Source: Globodera rostochiensis (lineage: Eukaryota > Nematoda > Chromadorea > Rhabditida > Heteroderidae). Taken from it: a DNA stretch of 64,000 nucleotides. Shown here piece after piece: positions 47,774-64,000 of this stretch. The first letter of the stretch is position 1, and each line of letters begins with the position of its first letter. Both the position numbers and the translations under genes were made by a program. The notes beneath the pieces are model-generated. The model was not told where the DNA came from. It did no database searches and saw only the letters and a program-made list of their open reading frames with translations. The stretch spans positions 3,491,794 through 3,555,793 of the forward strand of contig JAEVLN010000008.1 in the NCBI GenBank assembly GCA_018350325.1. Direction: 5' to 3'.

Positions 47774-47875
47774 CTTTTTGAGAAGGAAATGAGGTCTGGG
47801 GATGAAAAGTCCGCCACATAACGCCAACAAATTATTTAAAGGAACAAAATATTTAAAGGGTCAAAAGATATCACA

Positions 47876-48206
47876 GATGCCTTTTTTTTAAATTCTACCA
47901 TTTTTCTAAAGGAAATTGGCCACCGCCGGGAAAATGTCAGAATTAACGAAATTTGTTAAAAAATTGGTCCAACAATTACGAATTTGAAAATCAAAAGGGC
48001 CCCCCCCCCTATTGTTTGCCAAAAACCGGTTTCGTTTTTGGTTGACCGGGTGTCCGGATCATATCGTCGACACACCCACCATTACAACGTGAGATGTAAT
48101 TAATTGTTTTTTGCCATTTCTCAATAAAATATGTGACAGATATGGGAATGATCTGGAATTATAATGAAATTTTTAAATTACACCAAAACAAATTGTTCTG
48201 GCCCAT
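47876..48206. other. Spacer between LTR element and AstE, no gene
   Basis: Resumes the X-block right flank at a point equal to 31496, then the gene 3' flank (TCTCAATAAAATATGTGACA). Confidence 0.5.
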
Positions 48207-54656
<6,450 letters not shown>

Positions 54657-54659
54657 TTA

Positions 54660-55422
54660 TGACGGGCAACGGCCCGGGGACTCATCGAATCCAACCCGGG
54701 ATTTATGGGGTTTTGGTGTAATCCGGATTTTGGACGAAATATGGAGTCTAATTTTTGTGTAATATTTACAACTTTGTAGTTTCAAATATTAAATAAAAAA
54801 AAGCGAATTGAAAGCATAAAATTTTAACCACCTGCTGACACTCTGTGCGCGCGTCACGACAACGCGCAGAGGGTAAGCCGCGCCCACATATAATAATTTA
54901 TGGGCAATATTTCAGAAATAGGATCGATCGATTATCCATTTATATTCGTGTGTATATTTTAAGAATAAAATTGGGCCAAGTACAGAGCCTTCGGGGGACA
55001 CCAGAGCATAAATCAGGCCTTGGGGTACACTACTGCTCAAAAATATGTCGGTACTGAGCGTCCAGACCCGTTCTTACGCTCAAGACTAGAGATCGGACGA
55101 TCGAGATTCTCGATCGAAATCTCGATCGATCCCCAAGTCCGATCTCTACTCAAGACTCGTGTCACCATCCAAAAATTTTCTAAACCCACGGAGAATTTGA
55201 TGAATGGAGAGGTGTTCGAGGGTAAAAACAATCTAGAGCCAACTGAAAAGCAGCTGGACACATCACTTTCCGGATCATATCGTCGATGACACCCATTAAA
55301 ACGTGATAATTAATTGTTTTTACCATTTCTCAATAAAATATCTGTCAGATATGGGAATGATCTCAATCGGAATTATATGAATTTGAAATTACACCAAAAC
55401 AAATTGTTCCGAACATATTTCA
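54660..55422. repeat. X3 block, left part
   Basis: Copy of 27480-28239 with a few substitutions. No gene. Confidence 0.4.
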
Positions 55423-55676
55423 ATTCGACATTTCGATCAGAACATTCATAGCCAACTCCCTGTCGCCCCGTTGGCCTCCAACACCGACCGGATCACCTCC
55501 TTGTGAATGTTGGGGAACATCTCCTGCAGTTCGTCCAGTTCCTCCTCCGAAAACGGCATTTGTGCCGCTGAATCAATGGGAAATGGTGCCGCGTGCCGAC
55601 CCAAAAAATCAACAAAAAACTTTACTTACTTGCGGCAATTGTGCAGAAGCCACACGATTTTGGACATTCCTTCGAA
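55423..55676 (-). pseudogene. X3: broken ShKT/CUE 3' end
   Basis: Same remnant as X1 and X2: ShKT end at 55676-55630 (ECPKSCGFC) and one frameshifted CUE-like repeat at 55567-55423. Confidence 0.7.
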
Positions 55677-57808
55677 CACGTGGGGGCCGAAACACGTGGG
55701 GGCCGAAACACATTGGGGCGGAAACACGTGGGGTCCGAAACACGTGGGGTCCGAAACACGTGGGGGCCGAAACCCGTGGAGGCCAAAACACGTGGAGGCC
55801 GAAACACGTGGGGGCAGAAACACGTGGAGGCCGAAACACGTGGGGGCAGAAACACGTGGAGGCCGAAACACGTGGGGGCAGAAACACGTGGAGGCCGAAA
55901 CACGTGGGGGCCGAAACACTGGAGGCCGAACACATTGGGGCGGAAACACGTGGGGTCCGAAACACGTGGGGTCCGAAACACGTGGGGGCCGAAACCCGTG
56001 GAGGCCGAAACACGTGGGGGCCGAAACACGTAGAGGGGGCCGAAGTGGAGGCTGAAACACGTGGGGTCCGAAACACGTGGGGTCCGAAACACGTGGGGGC
56101 CGAAACCCGTGGAGGCCGAAACACGTGGGGGCAGAAACACGTGGGGGCCGAAACACGTGGGGGCCGAAACACGTGGGGTCCGAAACACGTGGGGTCCGAA
56201 ACACGTGGGGGCCGAAACCCGTGGAGGCCGAAACACGTGGGGGCCGAAACACGTGGGGGCCGAAACACGTGGGGGCCGAAACACGTGGGGGCCGAAACAC
56301 GTGGGGGCCGAAACACGTGGGGGCCGAAACACGTGGGGGCCGAAACACGTGGGGGTCCGAAAACACGTGGGGGCCGAAACACGTGGGGGCCGAAACCCGT
56401 GGTAGGCCGAAACACCGTGGGGGCGAAACACGGGGGGGCCGAAAACACGTGGGGCCGAAACATCGTGGGGGCCGAAACCCGTGGAGGCCCGAACACGTGG
56501 GGGGCAGAAACCGTGGGGTCCGAAACACATGGAGGCCGAACACATGGGGCGAAACACGTGGGGGTCCGAACACGGGGCCGAAACACTGGTGGCCGAACAC
56601 ATTGGGCGAAAACGTGGGGCCGAAACACGTGGGGCCGAAACCGACGAAACACGGGGCGAAACACTGGGGCCGAAACACGTGGGCCGAACGTGGGGGAAAA
56701 CGTCAGAAACACGTGGGGGCCGAAACAGTGGGGGCCGAAACACGTGGGGCCGAAACACGTGGGGTCCGAACCGTGGGGGCCGAAACCGTGGGGGCCGAAA
56801 CACGTGGGGGCGAAACACGTGGGGGCCGAAACAGTGGGGGCCGAAAGTGGGCAATAACACGTGGGGGCCGAACACATTGGGGCAAACACGTGGGCCGAAA
56901 CACGGGGGTCCGAAACACTGTGGGGTCCGAAACACGTGGGGCCGAACCTACCAGTGGAGGCCGAACACGTGGGGGCAGTGAAACACGTGGGGGGCCGAAA
57001 CACGTGGGGCCGAAACCCGTGGGGCCGAAACACGTGGGGCAGAAACACTTGCGGGGCCGAAACAATGGAGGCGAACAACATGGGGCGGAACACGTGGGGC
57101 CGCAACACGTGGGGTCCGAAACACTGGAGCCGAACACATTGGGCGGAAGAAACCACGTGGGGGCCCGAAAACACGTGGAGGCCCGAAACCAAGTGGGGGT
57201 CCGAAACACTGGAGGCCGAACACATTGGGGCGGAAACACGTGGGGTCCGAAACACGTGGGGTCCGAAACACTGGAGGCCGAACACATTGGGGCGGAAACA
57301 CGTGGGGGCCGAAACACGTGGGGGCCGAAACACATTGGGGCGGAAAAACGTGGGGGCCGAAACACGTGGGGGCCGAAACACGTGGGGGCCGAAACCCGTG
57401 GGGGCCGAAACACGTGGGGGCCGAAACACGTGGGGGCCGAAACACGTGGGGGCCGAAACACGTGGGGTCCGAAACACGTGGGGTCCGAAACACGTGGGGG
57501 CCGAAACCCGTGGAGGCCGAAACACGTGGGGGCAGAAACACGTGGGGGCCGAAACACGTGGGGGCCGAAACACGTGGGGGCCGAAACACGTGGGGGCCGA
57601 AACACGTGGGGTCCGAAACACGTGGGGGCCGAAACACGTGGGGTCCGAAACACGTGGGGTCCGAAACACGTGGGGGCCGAAACCCGTGGAGGCCGAAACA
57701 CGTGGGGGCAGAAACACGTGGGGGCCGAAACACGTGGGGGCCGAAACACGTGGGGGCCGAAACCCGTGGAGGCCGAAACACGTGGGGGCAGAAACACGTG
57801 GGGGCCGA
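55676..57808. repeat. 17-bp minisatellite, about 125 units (X3)
   Basis: The longest array. Ends are regular; the middle (about 56400-57200) has many one- and two-base gains and losses (for example GTGGTAGGCC, GAAACACCGTGG), unlike either end. The ends share higher-order variants with X1. Confidence 0.95.
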
Positions 57809-58622
57809 AAGACCCCCACTCCAGAGCCTTTGGAGGACACCAGAGCATATTTTATGGACAGATATTTTCAAGTCATACATACTTTACTTAAATTAGTTTA
57901 ATTTTAAATGCTTTACCCTGTCGAAGAAATTCATAAATTCTGTACAATTTTATTAAATAGCAATTTTTATAGCCTTAAATTAAAAAATCCTGTTAAGCAT
58001 ACTTAAGGGAAAAAATCATTGAATTAATTAGGTTTATTTGTCTAAGACATAATAAAATATCTCACTTAAATGTTATATCATGCATTTCTCTCACAAACTT
58101 GGCAATTTTTTAATACTATTTTTGTACCAGAGCTGTCCGGTTTGGAGTCAAAAACTTCCTGACAGCCGGCCTCGAGGTCAGCTTGTTCGGTGAATTTTGC
58201 TTTGCCGTAGTAATTTTTTTAGTAGAATAAGGCCCTGGGGTATTATACTGCTCGAAAATCTGTCGATACTGGGCGTCCAGCTAGGGGTTGGCGGTTCCGA
58301 ACCCGAACCGTAGGCGGGATTTTTCTGGTTCGGTTCCAAGATATTTCGATACCAATTCAAATATTTTTAATCCAAACATTGCCGAAATGTTTGTAAATTT
58401 TTAAAATATATCCAATATTTTGTGAAATTTCCAAGCTATTTTGGCGCTAGGACTTTTCGACAGTAAGCGGACTTTTTGTATGTGCCAAAATTTACGGTTT
58501 CAAAATTATTTTCTTATCAGTTTCAGTGCATCTATGGTGAACTAAACAAATAAATAAAAATTGTTTAAATTATTTCGTTGTAAAAAAAGTTTCCGAAAGC
58601 GCCTTTTGGCAGCACTGCTTAC
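57809..58622. other. X3 right flank, no gene
   Basis: Copy of 29549-30376; nothing coding. Confidence 0.4.
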
Positions 58623-59590
58623 TAGAGCTGTTCGAGACTTGAAATTTACCGAGAATCGAGACCGAGACCGAGAAATGACCCCGAGACTCGAGACCGAGAA
58701 CGAGACCCAAAAAACCCGAGAAATTTCTCGACTCGGGAACCGAGAATCGAGAAATTTCAAATTTTTTTTTTCGAAATTCACTAAAAAAATATTGATTTTA
58801 AGCTCCAATTATCAAATAATTTTACACTCAGGGGTGCCAACTGTCCTTGGTACTGATTTCGGCGTACTGTTATGTACTGATTTCAGGATAATTCGTAATT
58901 TTTGGACCATTTTTCTTTAGCCGCATTCATAAAATTTTGGTTGCAAATCTGTTAACAAATTGAGTAGAAAATTCAAAATTTTACCAACAAATCTTACCAG
59001 CCAATTTGCCACAAATTTTGAATTTCGTTTTTATTTCTGGAACGCTTTTTGCCCGATATCCAGTCCACCGGAACCGCCGGAGAAAAGAATTTAAAAAAAA
59101 AGTTCAATTTAGGAGAGTATTTTTTGGGGTTTCTAATGCATTTTTTATGACATTTTCAAAAAATGCAAATTTTTTGCAAATTCTGCTAAATGGGGGGGGG
59201 GGGGGGGTCGGCGGTGCCGATAGGCGCCGTCGAAAAAATTATGAATTTTTGACTCAATTTGTTATTAAAATGTTGCAATTTTTTTCAAACTTTTTAGGAG
59301 TAGGAAGGAGGTGTCGGTGGCTCCGAAAGGTGTCGCCGGGGAAAAATTAGAGTTTTAGTGAATTCAGTTAGGAAATGTGCTTAAAAGTGCAAAAAAAAAC
59401 ATTTTTATATAAGGTTTTTGTAAGAATCAATAAAACGGAGTAATTATTAAATAAAAGAAATCTTTACCAGTGCAAAAAAGTCTCGTTTTCCGAGACTAAA
59501 AACCCGAGACCGAGAACCGAGACCGAGACCCAAAAAAACCGAGAAATTTCTCGACTCGAGAACCGAGACCGAGAATCTCGAACAGCTCTA
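58623..59590. mobile_element. Non-autonomous hAT-type element, 968 bp (X3)
   Basis: Same ends and 8-bp CTGCTTAC duplication (58615-58622, 59591-59598) as the X1 copy at 30377-31355. A G homopolymer is at 59193-59207. Confidence 0.8.
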
Positions 59591-60063
59591 CTGCTTACCA
59601 CTCCAAAAGCTTCAAAAAAAATTGCCGTATTTTTAAATTGTGGTTGAAATCTTTTAACAAATTTCGTCAAAAATTCAAAATTTTCTCGGCGGCGCCTATC
59701 GTCACCGCCGACCCTTTCAGTAAGTCTGTAGATGCCTTTTTTTAAATTTCAACCATTTTTCTAAAGGAAATTGGCCACCGCCGGGAAAATGTCAGAATTA
59801 ACGAAATTTGTTAAAAAATTGGTCCAACAATTACGAATTTGAAAATCAAAAGGCCCCCCCCTATTGTTTGCCAAAAACCGGTTTCGTTTTCGGTTGACCG
59901 GGTGTCCGGATCATATCGTCGACACACCCACCATTACAACGTGAGATGTAATTAATTGTTTTTTGCCATTTCTCAATAAAATATGTGACAGATATGGAAA
60001 TGATCTCAATCGGAATTATAATGAAATTTTAAATTACAACAAAACAAATTGTTCTGGCCCATT
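59591..60063. other. Spacer between X3 and AstF, no gene
   Basis: Matches the X1 spacer, but lacks the 31673-31918 stretch. No coding signal. Confidence 0.4.
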
Positions 60064-63000
60064 TCAATTCGTCATTTTGATCAGAACTCTCACAGCCAAC
60101 TCCCTGTTACCCCCGTTGGTCTCCAACACCTCCCGGATCACCTCCTTGGAAATGTTGGGGAAGATCTTCCGCAGTTCGTTCAGATCCGGCTCTGGCCTCG
60201 GTTTGGCCATTTCGATCAGAGTGCTCACAGCCAACTCCCTGTTACCCCCGTTGGTCTCCAACACATCCCGGATCACCTCCTTGGAAAAGCTGGGGAAGAT
60301 CTCCTGCAGTTCGTCCAGTCCCGGCTCTGGCTTCGGTTTGGTCATTTCGGTCAGAGCACTTACAGCCAACTCACTGTCACCCCCGTTGGCCTCCAACACA
60401 TCCCGGATCACCTCCTCGAGAATGTTGGGGAACATCTTCCGCAGTTCGTTCAGTCCCGGCGCTGGCCTCGGTTTGGCCATTTCGATCAGAGTGCTCACAG
60501 CCAACTCCCTGTTACCCCCGTTGGTCTCCAACACATCCCGGATCACCTCCTTGGAAAAGCTGGGGAAGATCTCCTGCAGTTCGTCCAGTTCCTCCTCCGA
60601 AGACGACACTTGTGCCGCTGAATCAATGTGAAACGGTGTAGCGTGCCGACCCAAAAATGACCAAAAAAACTTTAATTACTTGCTCCATTTGTTGGCTTGC
60701 AGAATGAACACGATTTTCGACAATTCTCAACCATCCAACCATCCCGAGTTCCGTTTTTGTAGCATTTTTTCTTAAGTGCCCACGTTCCACAGTAAACGTG
60801 CTTGTCAATACAATCTAACGGGGGAGGCGAGAATTATATTCGATTGGATGAATGGGTGGGCACATTGAAAGAAATCCGGCAAAATTGCTTAATAATGCCC
60901 CAATACTTATAAACATCCAAAACCCCTTTTATGGTTAAATATTTTTAACGCAGCCTTTAAACTGGATTTATTGGCCCAAAAATTATTCATTTTTTGCAAA
61001 ACAATGGGTCCCCCTTATGGTTTTTTTTCTCAAAAAACATTTCGGGGGGGGGGGCATGGCCCCCTCGGCCCCCCCTGGCTACGGGCCTAACAAACCCCAA
61101 GCCAGAGTGGCTTAGGCCTGCCTAATGAACCCCTAATCCAAGGGTTGTCTGATTTATGTTTTTCCAAAACATTCTTTAACAAAATCGGTATTGTTCGTAA
61201 AATTACTGATTATTGCCTTTTAATTTGTTTTGCTAATTGTTATGATAAAAATGTTGCTAATAAAAATTCTAGGAACATTTTTTGTTGGTGGGACTTAGAC
61301 GGCTTTTTTGTACTGAGTCACGAATGGCCAGACGCGAATGACCCCGCCATGATTTTGAGTGTCACTGGATATTATGATGGAATTTTTGCCGAAAATCCAA
61401 AACTCACTCACCGGGCGCCGTGCAGTAAATTCTGTTCAGAACATTCACATCCGAAGGGGCCAGTTCGTTCCACTCGCCCATCTTCTCGTCGTTCACTGCC
61501 GGATTCACTTTTGCCGTAATCGTTTTCAGCTTGGATTTGCGTGCCAATTGTCTGCTTTCGTAATGCATCACACTGGAGTAGTCGTATGGAATGCCGTAGC
61601 TGAACACACCCAGAAAAAGTTTTGTTATAAAATTTTTTCGGATTTTGGATTTTTTGATCGACAGTATTTGAAAAAAGAAGTTTGTACTTTGCTCAGGTGG
61701 CTTTTTTTTGAATTTTCGTCAATATTCTTTTTACGATTATTAAAAAGCAGAGTCCGGTATTTAAAGTTTTTCGGGAACGAACAAATTCCGTTAATTCCCA
61801 ATAATTTTTCTCTTCCCATCGTCGAAATTTCGCGACAGCGCCACGCACTCAGACCTTGTGAATGCGTCCTTTGACGTGACGACAAACAGTTCAGATGAAA
61901 TGGGAGGTTAATTAGGAGAGAGATTTTTAATTCAGAAATCCTTAAAGCATTTATTTATTCATTCCGTCCACTTACTGTCTTGGGGGTTAATGTTGTCCCA
62001 TAAAATGGTGACGTAGTCGTCCCGATCTGGAAACAGTCAAGAATGTGTAACAACAAATGCTGCTGCTGTTGTTCTTCGCCCCCGGTGTCGCGCAGGAAAA
62101 TAACCGGATGCAAAAAAAAAGTCCCGGAAATCCGGCATCCGGTTACGTCCCTGCTGGTGTCGAACTTCTCCCCCCCGTTCCTCCGTCGTTCAAGTGCATC
62201 ATTGCGTCTCACCTGGCCTCACTTGTTCATGTTGCAGCCCCAACGCGTGCAGTGTTTCGTGCAATACCACTCCCATCAAATTCAGATTCCCACACCGCTT
62301 AAAGTTCAAACGAATGGTGTTTATAAGCAAATTTACAGTTTGGCCCACGTAGCTGATCCCGCAGCTGAAAGAAGGAAGCTGCGCGTTTAGCACACCAAGG
62401 CGCCGGCGACAATTAGCGCACAAAAGGCACCGGCGTCAATTGGCACACAAAAGGCGCAGGCGCCAATTAGCAAAACAAGGCACCGGCGTCAATTGGCACA
62501 CAAAAGGCGCAGGCGCCAATTGGCACAAAAAGGCGCAGGCGCCAATTAGCAAACAAAAGGCGCAGGCGCCAATTAGCAAACAAAAGGTGCAGGTGCCAAT
62601 TAGCAAACAAAAGGCACCGGCGTCAATTGGCACACAAAAGGCGCAGGCGCCAATTGGCACAAAAAGGCGCAGGCGCCAATTAGCAAACAAAAGGCGCAGG
62701 TGCCAATTAGCAAACAAAAGGCACCGGCGCCAATTGGCACACAAAAGGCACCGGCGCCAATTAGCAAACAAAAGGCTCCGGCGCCAATTGGCACAAAAAG
62801 GCGCAGGTGCTAATTAGCAAACAAAAGGCTCCGGCGCCAATTAACACACAAAAGGCTCCGGCGCCAATTGGCACACAAAAGGCACCGGCGCCAATTGGCA
62901 CAAAAAGGCGCAGGCGCCAATTAGCAAACAAAAGGCACCGGCGCCAATTGCAAACAAAAGCCCGGGCCAATTGGGAAAAAAAGGCCCGGGCCAATTGGGA

Positions 63001-64000
63001 AACAAAAGGGCAGGGCCAATGGGACAAAAAGGCCCCGGCGCCAATTGGCACACAAAAGGCCCGGCGCCAATTGGCACAAAAGGCCCGGCGCCAATTGGCA
63101 CACAAAAGGCCCGGCGCCAATTGGCACACAAAAGGCACGGCGCCAATTGGCACAAAAAGGCACCGGCGCCAATTGCAAACAAAAGGCCCGGGCCAATGGA
63201 AACAAAAGGCACCGGCGCCAATTGGCACACAAAAGGCACCGGCGCCAATTGGCACAAAAAGGCCCCGTCGCCAATTGGCACACAAAAGGCACCGGCGCCA
63301 ATTGGCACAAAAAGGCTCCGGCGCCAATTGGCACACAAAAGGCACCGGCGCCAATTGGCACACAAAAGGCACCGGCGCCAATTGGCACACAAAAGGCACC
63401 GGCGCCAATTGGCACACAAAAGGCACCGGCGCCAATTGGCACAAAAAAGGCGCCGGCGCCAATTGGCAAACAAAAGGCACCGGCGCCAATTGGCACAAAA
63501 AGGCGCAGGCGCCAATTTGGCACAAAAAGGCCCGGGCCAATTGGCACACAAAAAGCCGGCGCCAATTGGCACAAAAAGGCCCGGCGCCAATTGGGAAACA
63601 AAAGGGCAGGCCCCAATTGGCAAACAAAAAGGGACCGGCGCCAATTGGCACAAAAAGGGGGGCAGGCGCCAATTGGAAACAAAAGGGCAGGGCCAATTGG
63701 GAAAAAAGGCCCGGGCCAATTGGCACACAAAAGGCCCCCGCCAATGGCACAAAAAGGCGCAGGCGCCAATTAGCAAACAAAAGGGCAGGTCCAATTAGCA
63801 AACAAAAGGCACCGGCGCCAATTGGCACACAAAAGGCACCGGCGCCAATTGGCACAAAAAGGCGCAGGCGCCAATTAGCAAACAAAAGGCGCAGGTGCCA
63901 ATTAGCAAACAAAAGGCACCGGGCCAATTGGCACACAAAAGGCACCGGCGCCAATTGGCACAAAAAGGCGCAGGCGCCAATTAGCAAACAAAAGGCGCAG
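60064..64000 (-). CDS. AstF (partial): astacin-ShKT-CUE paralog with four CUE-like repeats
   Basis: Visible exons: 62364-62213 (CGISYVGQTV, HETLHALGLQHEQVRP), 62026-61976 (DDYVTILWDNINPQD), 61599-61412 (YGIPYDYSSVMHY, NRIYC), 60814-60680 (ShKT) and 60617-60064 (four CUE-like repeats). The upstream half lies beyond the window. The zinc-site exon is six bases longer than in AstE, in frame. Intron 8 is the 27-bp array that runs off the window. The CUE exon is exactly 135 bp longer than that of AstE. Frame and catalytic residues are intact in what can be seen. Confidence 0.7.
62395..64000. repeat. 27-bp minisatellite, more than 55 units, open at window end (AstF intron 8)
   Basis: Same unit as AstE, with more CGCAGGCGCCAATTAGCAAAC variants. 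From about 62940 to 63760 units have many small indels (CCCGGGCCAATTGGGAAA and similar) while both sides are regular. Confidence 0.9.

Larger units (their letters stand above)
37529..47875 (-). mobile_element. Defective Ty3/Gypsy-like LTR retrotransposon, 10.3 kb
   Basis: Two LTRs beginning and ending TG...CA bound the element, which reads on the minus strand: 5' LTR (46537-47875, with a nested insertion), gag-like ORFs, RNase H joined straight to gag, integrase, a downstream SGNH-like ORF, a polypurine tract and the 3' LTR (37529-37998). RNase H before integrase with a GPF motif fits Ty3/Gypsy. No protease or reverse transcriptase motif is found, and the RNase H-integrase part is triplicated, so it cannot move by itself. 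No target duplication: left flank TTTCA, right flank GATGC. Confidence 0.85.
46537..47875 (-). repeat. 5' LTR, interrupted
   Basis: Same ends as the 3' LTR; 470-bp LTR plus an 860-bp insertion at 46914-47773. No clear primer-binding site next to it: the adjoining bases read CAGGTCGGGCTACGGG in gene sense. Confidence 0.85.

Overview
This is eukaryotic, almost certainly nematode, DNA. Reasons: genes with many short GT-AG introns; a spliced-leader-type acceptor (TTTGGTCAG) directly before the predicted start codons; an expanded family of astacin metalloproteases carrying ShKT domains; and Mutator-like elements with a FLYWCH finger. Species cannot be named from sequence alone. All recognisable host genes lie on the minus strand.

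The core is a tandem array of six related astacin loci, named here AstA to AstF. I rebuilt AstB (7412-16554) exon by exon. Fourteen exons join with every splice phase agreeing and predict about 780 residues: signal peptide, a long unusual N-terminal region, an astacin propeptide (FQND aspartate switch, RTKR cleavage site), a zinc protease domain (HETLHALGLDHEQ, SVMHY, four cysteines), a six-cysteine ShKT domain, and a last exon of tandem 45-residue CUE-like repeats. A secreted astacin-ShKT protease ending in ubiquitin-binding-type CUE repeats is the most interesting object here. CUE number changes by exact 135-bp steps: AstA a 3' fragment, AstB 3, AstC 2, AstD 1, AstE 3, AstF 4.

Layout: 1-6349 AstA, a broken duplicate; 6350-16600 AstB; 16600-20940 a transposon graveyard; 20943-27441 AstC; then three tandem X+Ast units: X1+AstD (27455-34440), X2+AstE (34480-54623, split by a 10.3-kb LTR retrotransposon) and X3+AstF (54660 to the window end). 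Each X block holds a broken ShKT/CUE 3' end interrupted by a 17-bp minisatellite.

Two copies are visibly decayed. AstA lacks the activation site, most of the 3' domains and the upstream exons. AstD lost 3.7 kb covering the whole protease. AstC carries a 1-nt deletion in exon 4. AstB, AstE and AstF look the most intact.

Three unrelated minisatellites inflate the loci: a 15-bp G-rich unit forming the inverted ends of a Mutator-like element in AstB; a 17-bp unit containing CACGTG in the X blocks; and a 27-bp unit in intron 8 of AstC (few copies), AstE (about 54) and AstF (more than 55). Their very long ORFs are an artefact of unit length and composition.

The LTR element (37529-47875) is Ty3/Gypsy-like. 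It lacks protease and reverse transcriptase, has three tandem 1.9-kb RNase H-integrase copies, carries a frameshifted SGNH-hydrolase-like ORF after integrase, and has a FLYWCH-bearing Mutator-like element inside its 5' LTR. Many hAT- and Mutator-type elements have target duplications readable against paralogous sites. Exon coordinates are by eye and may be off by a base or two.
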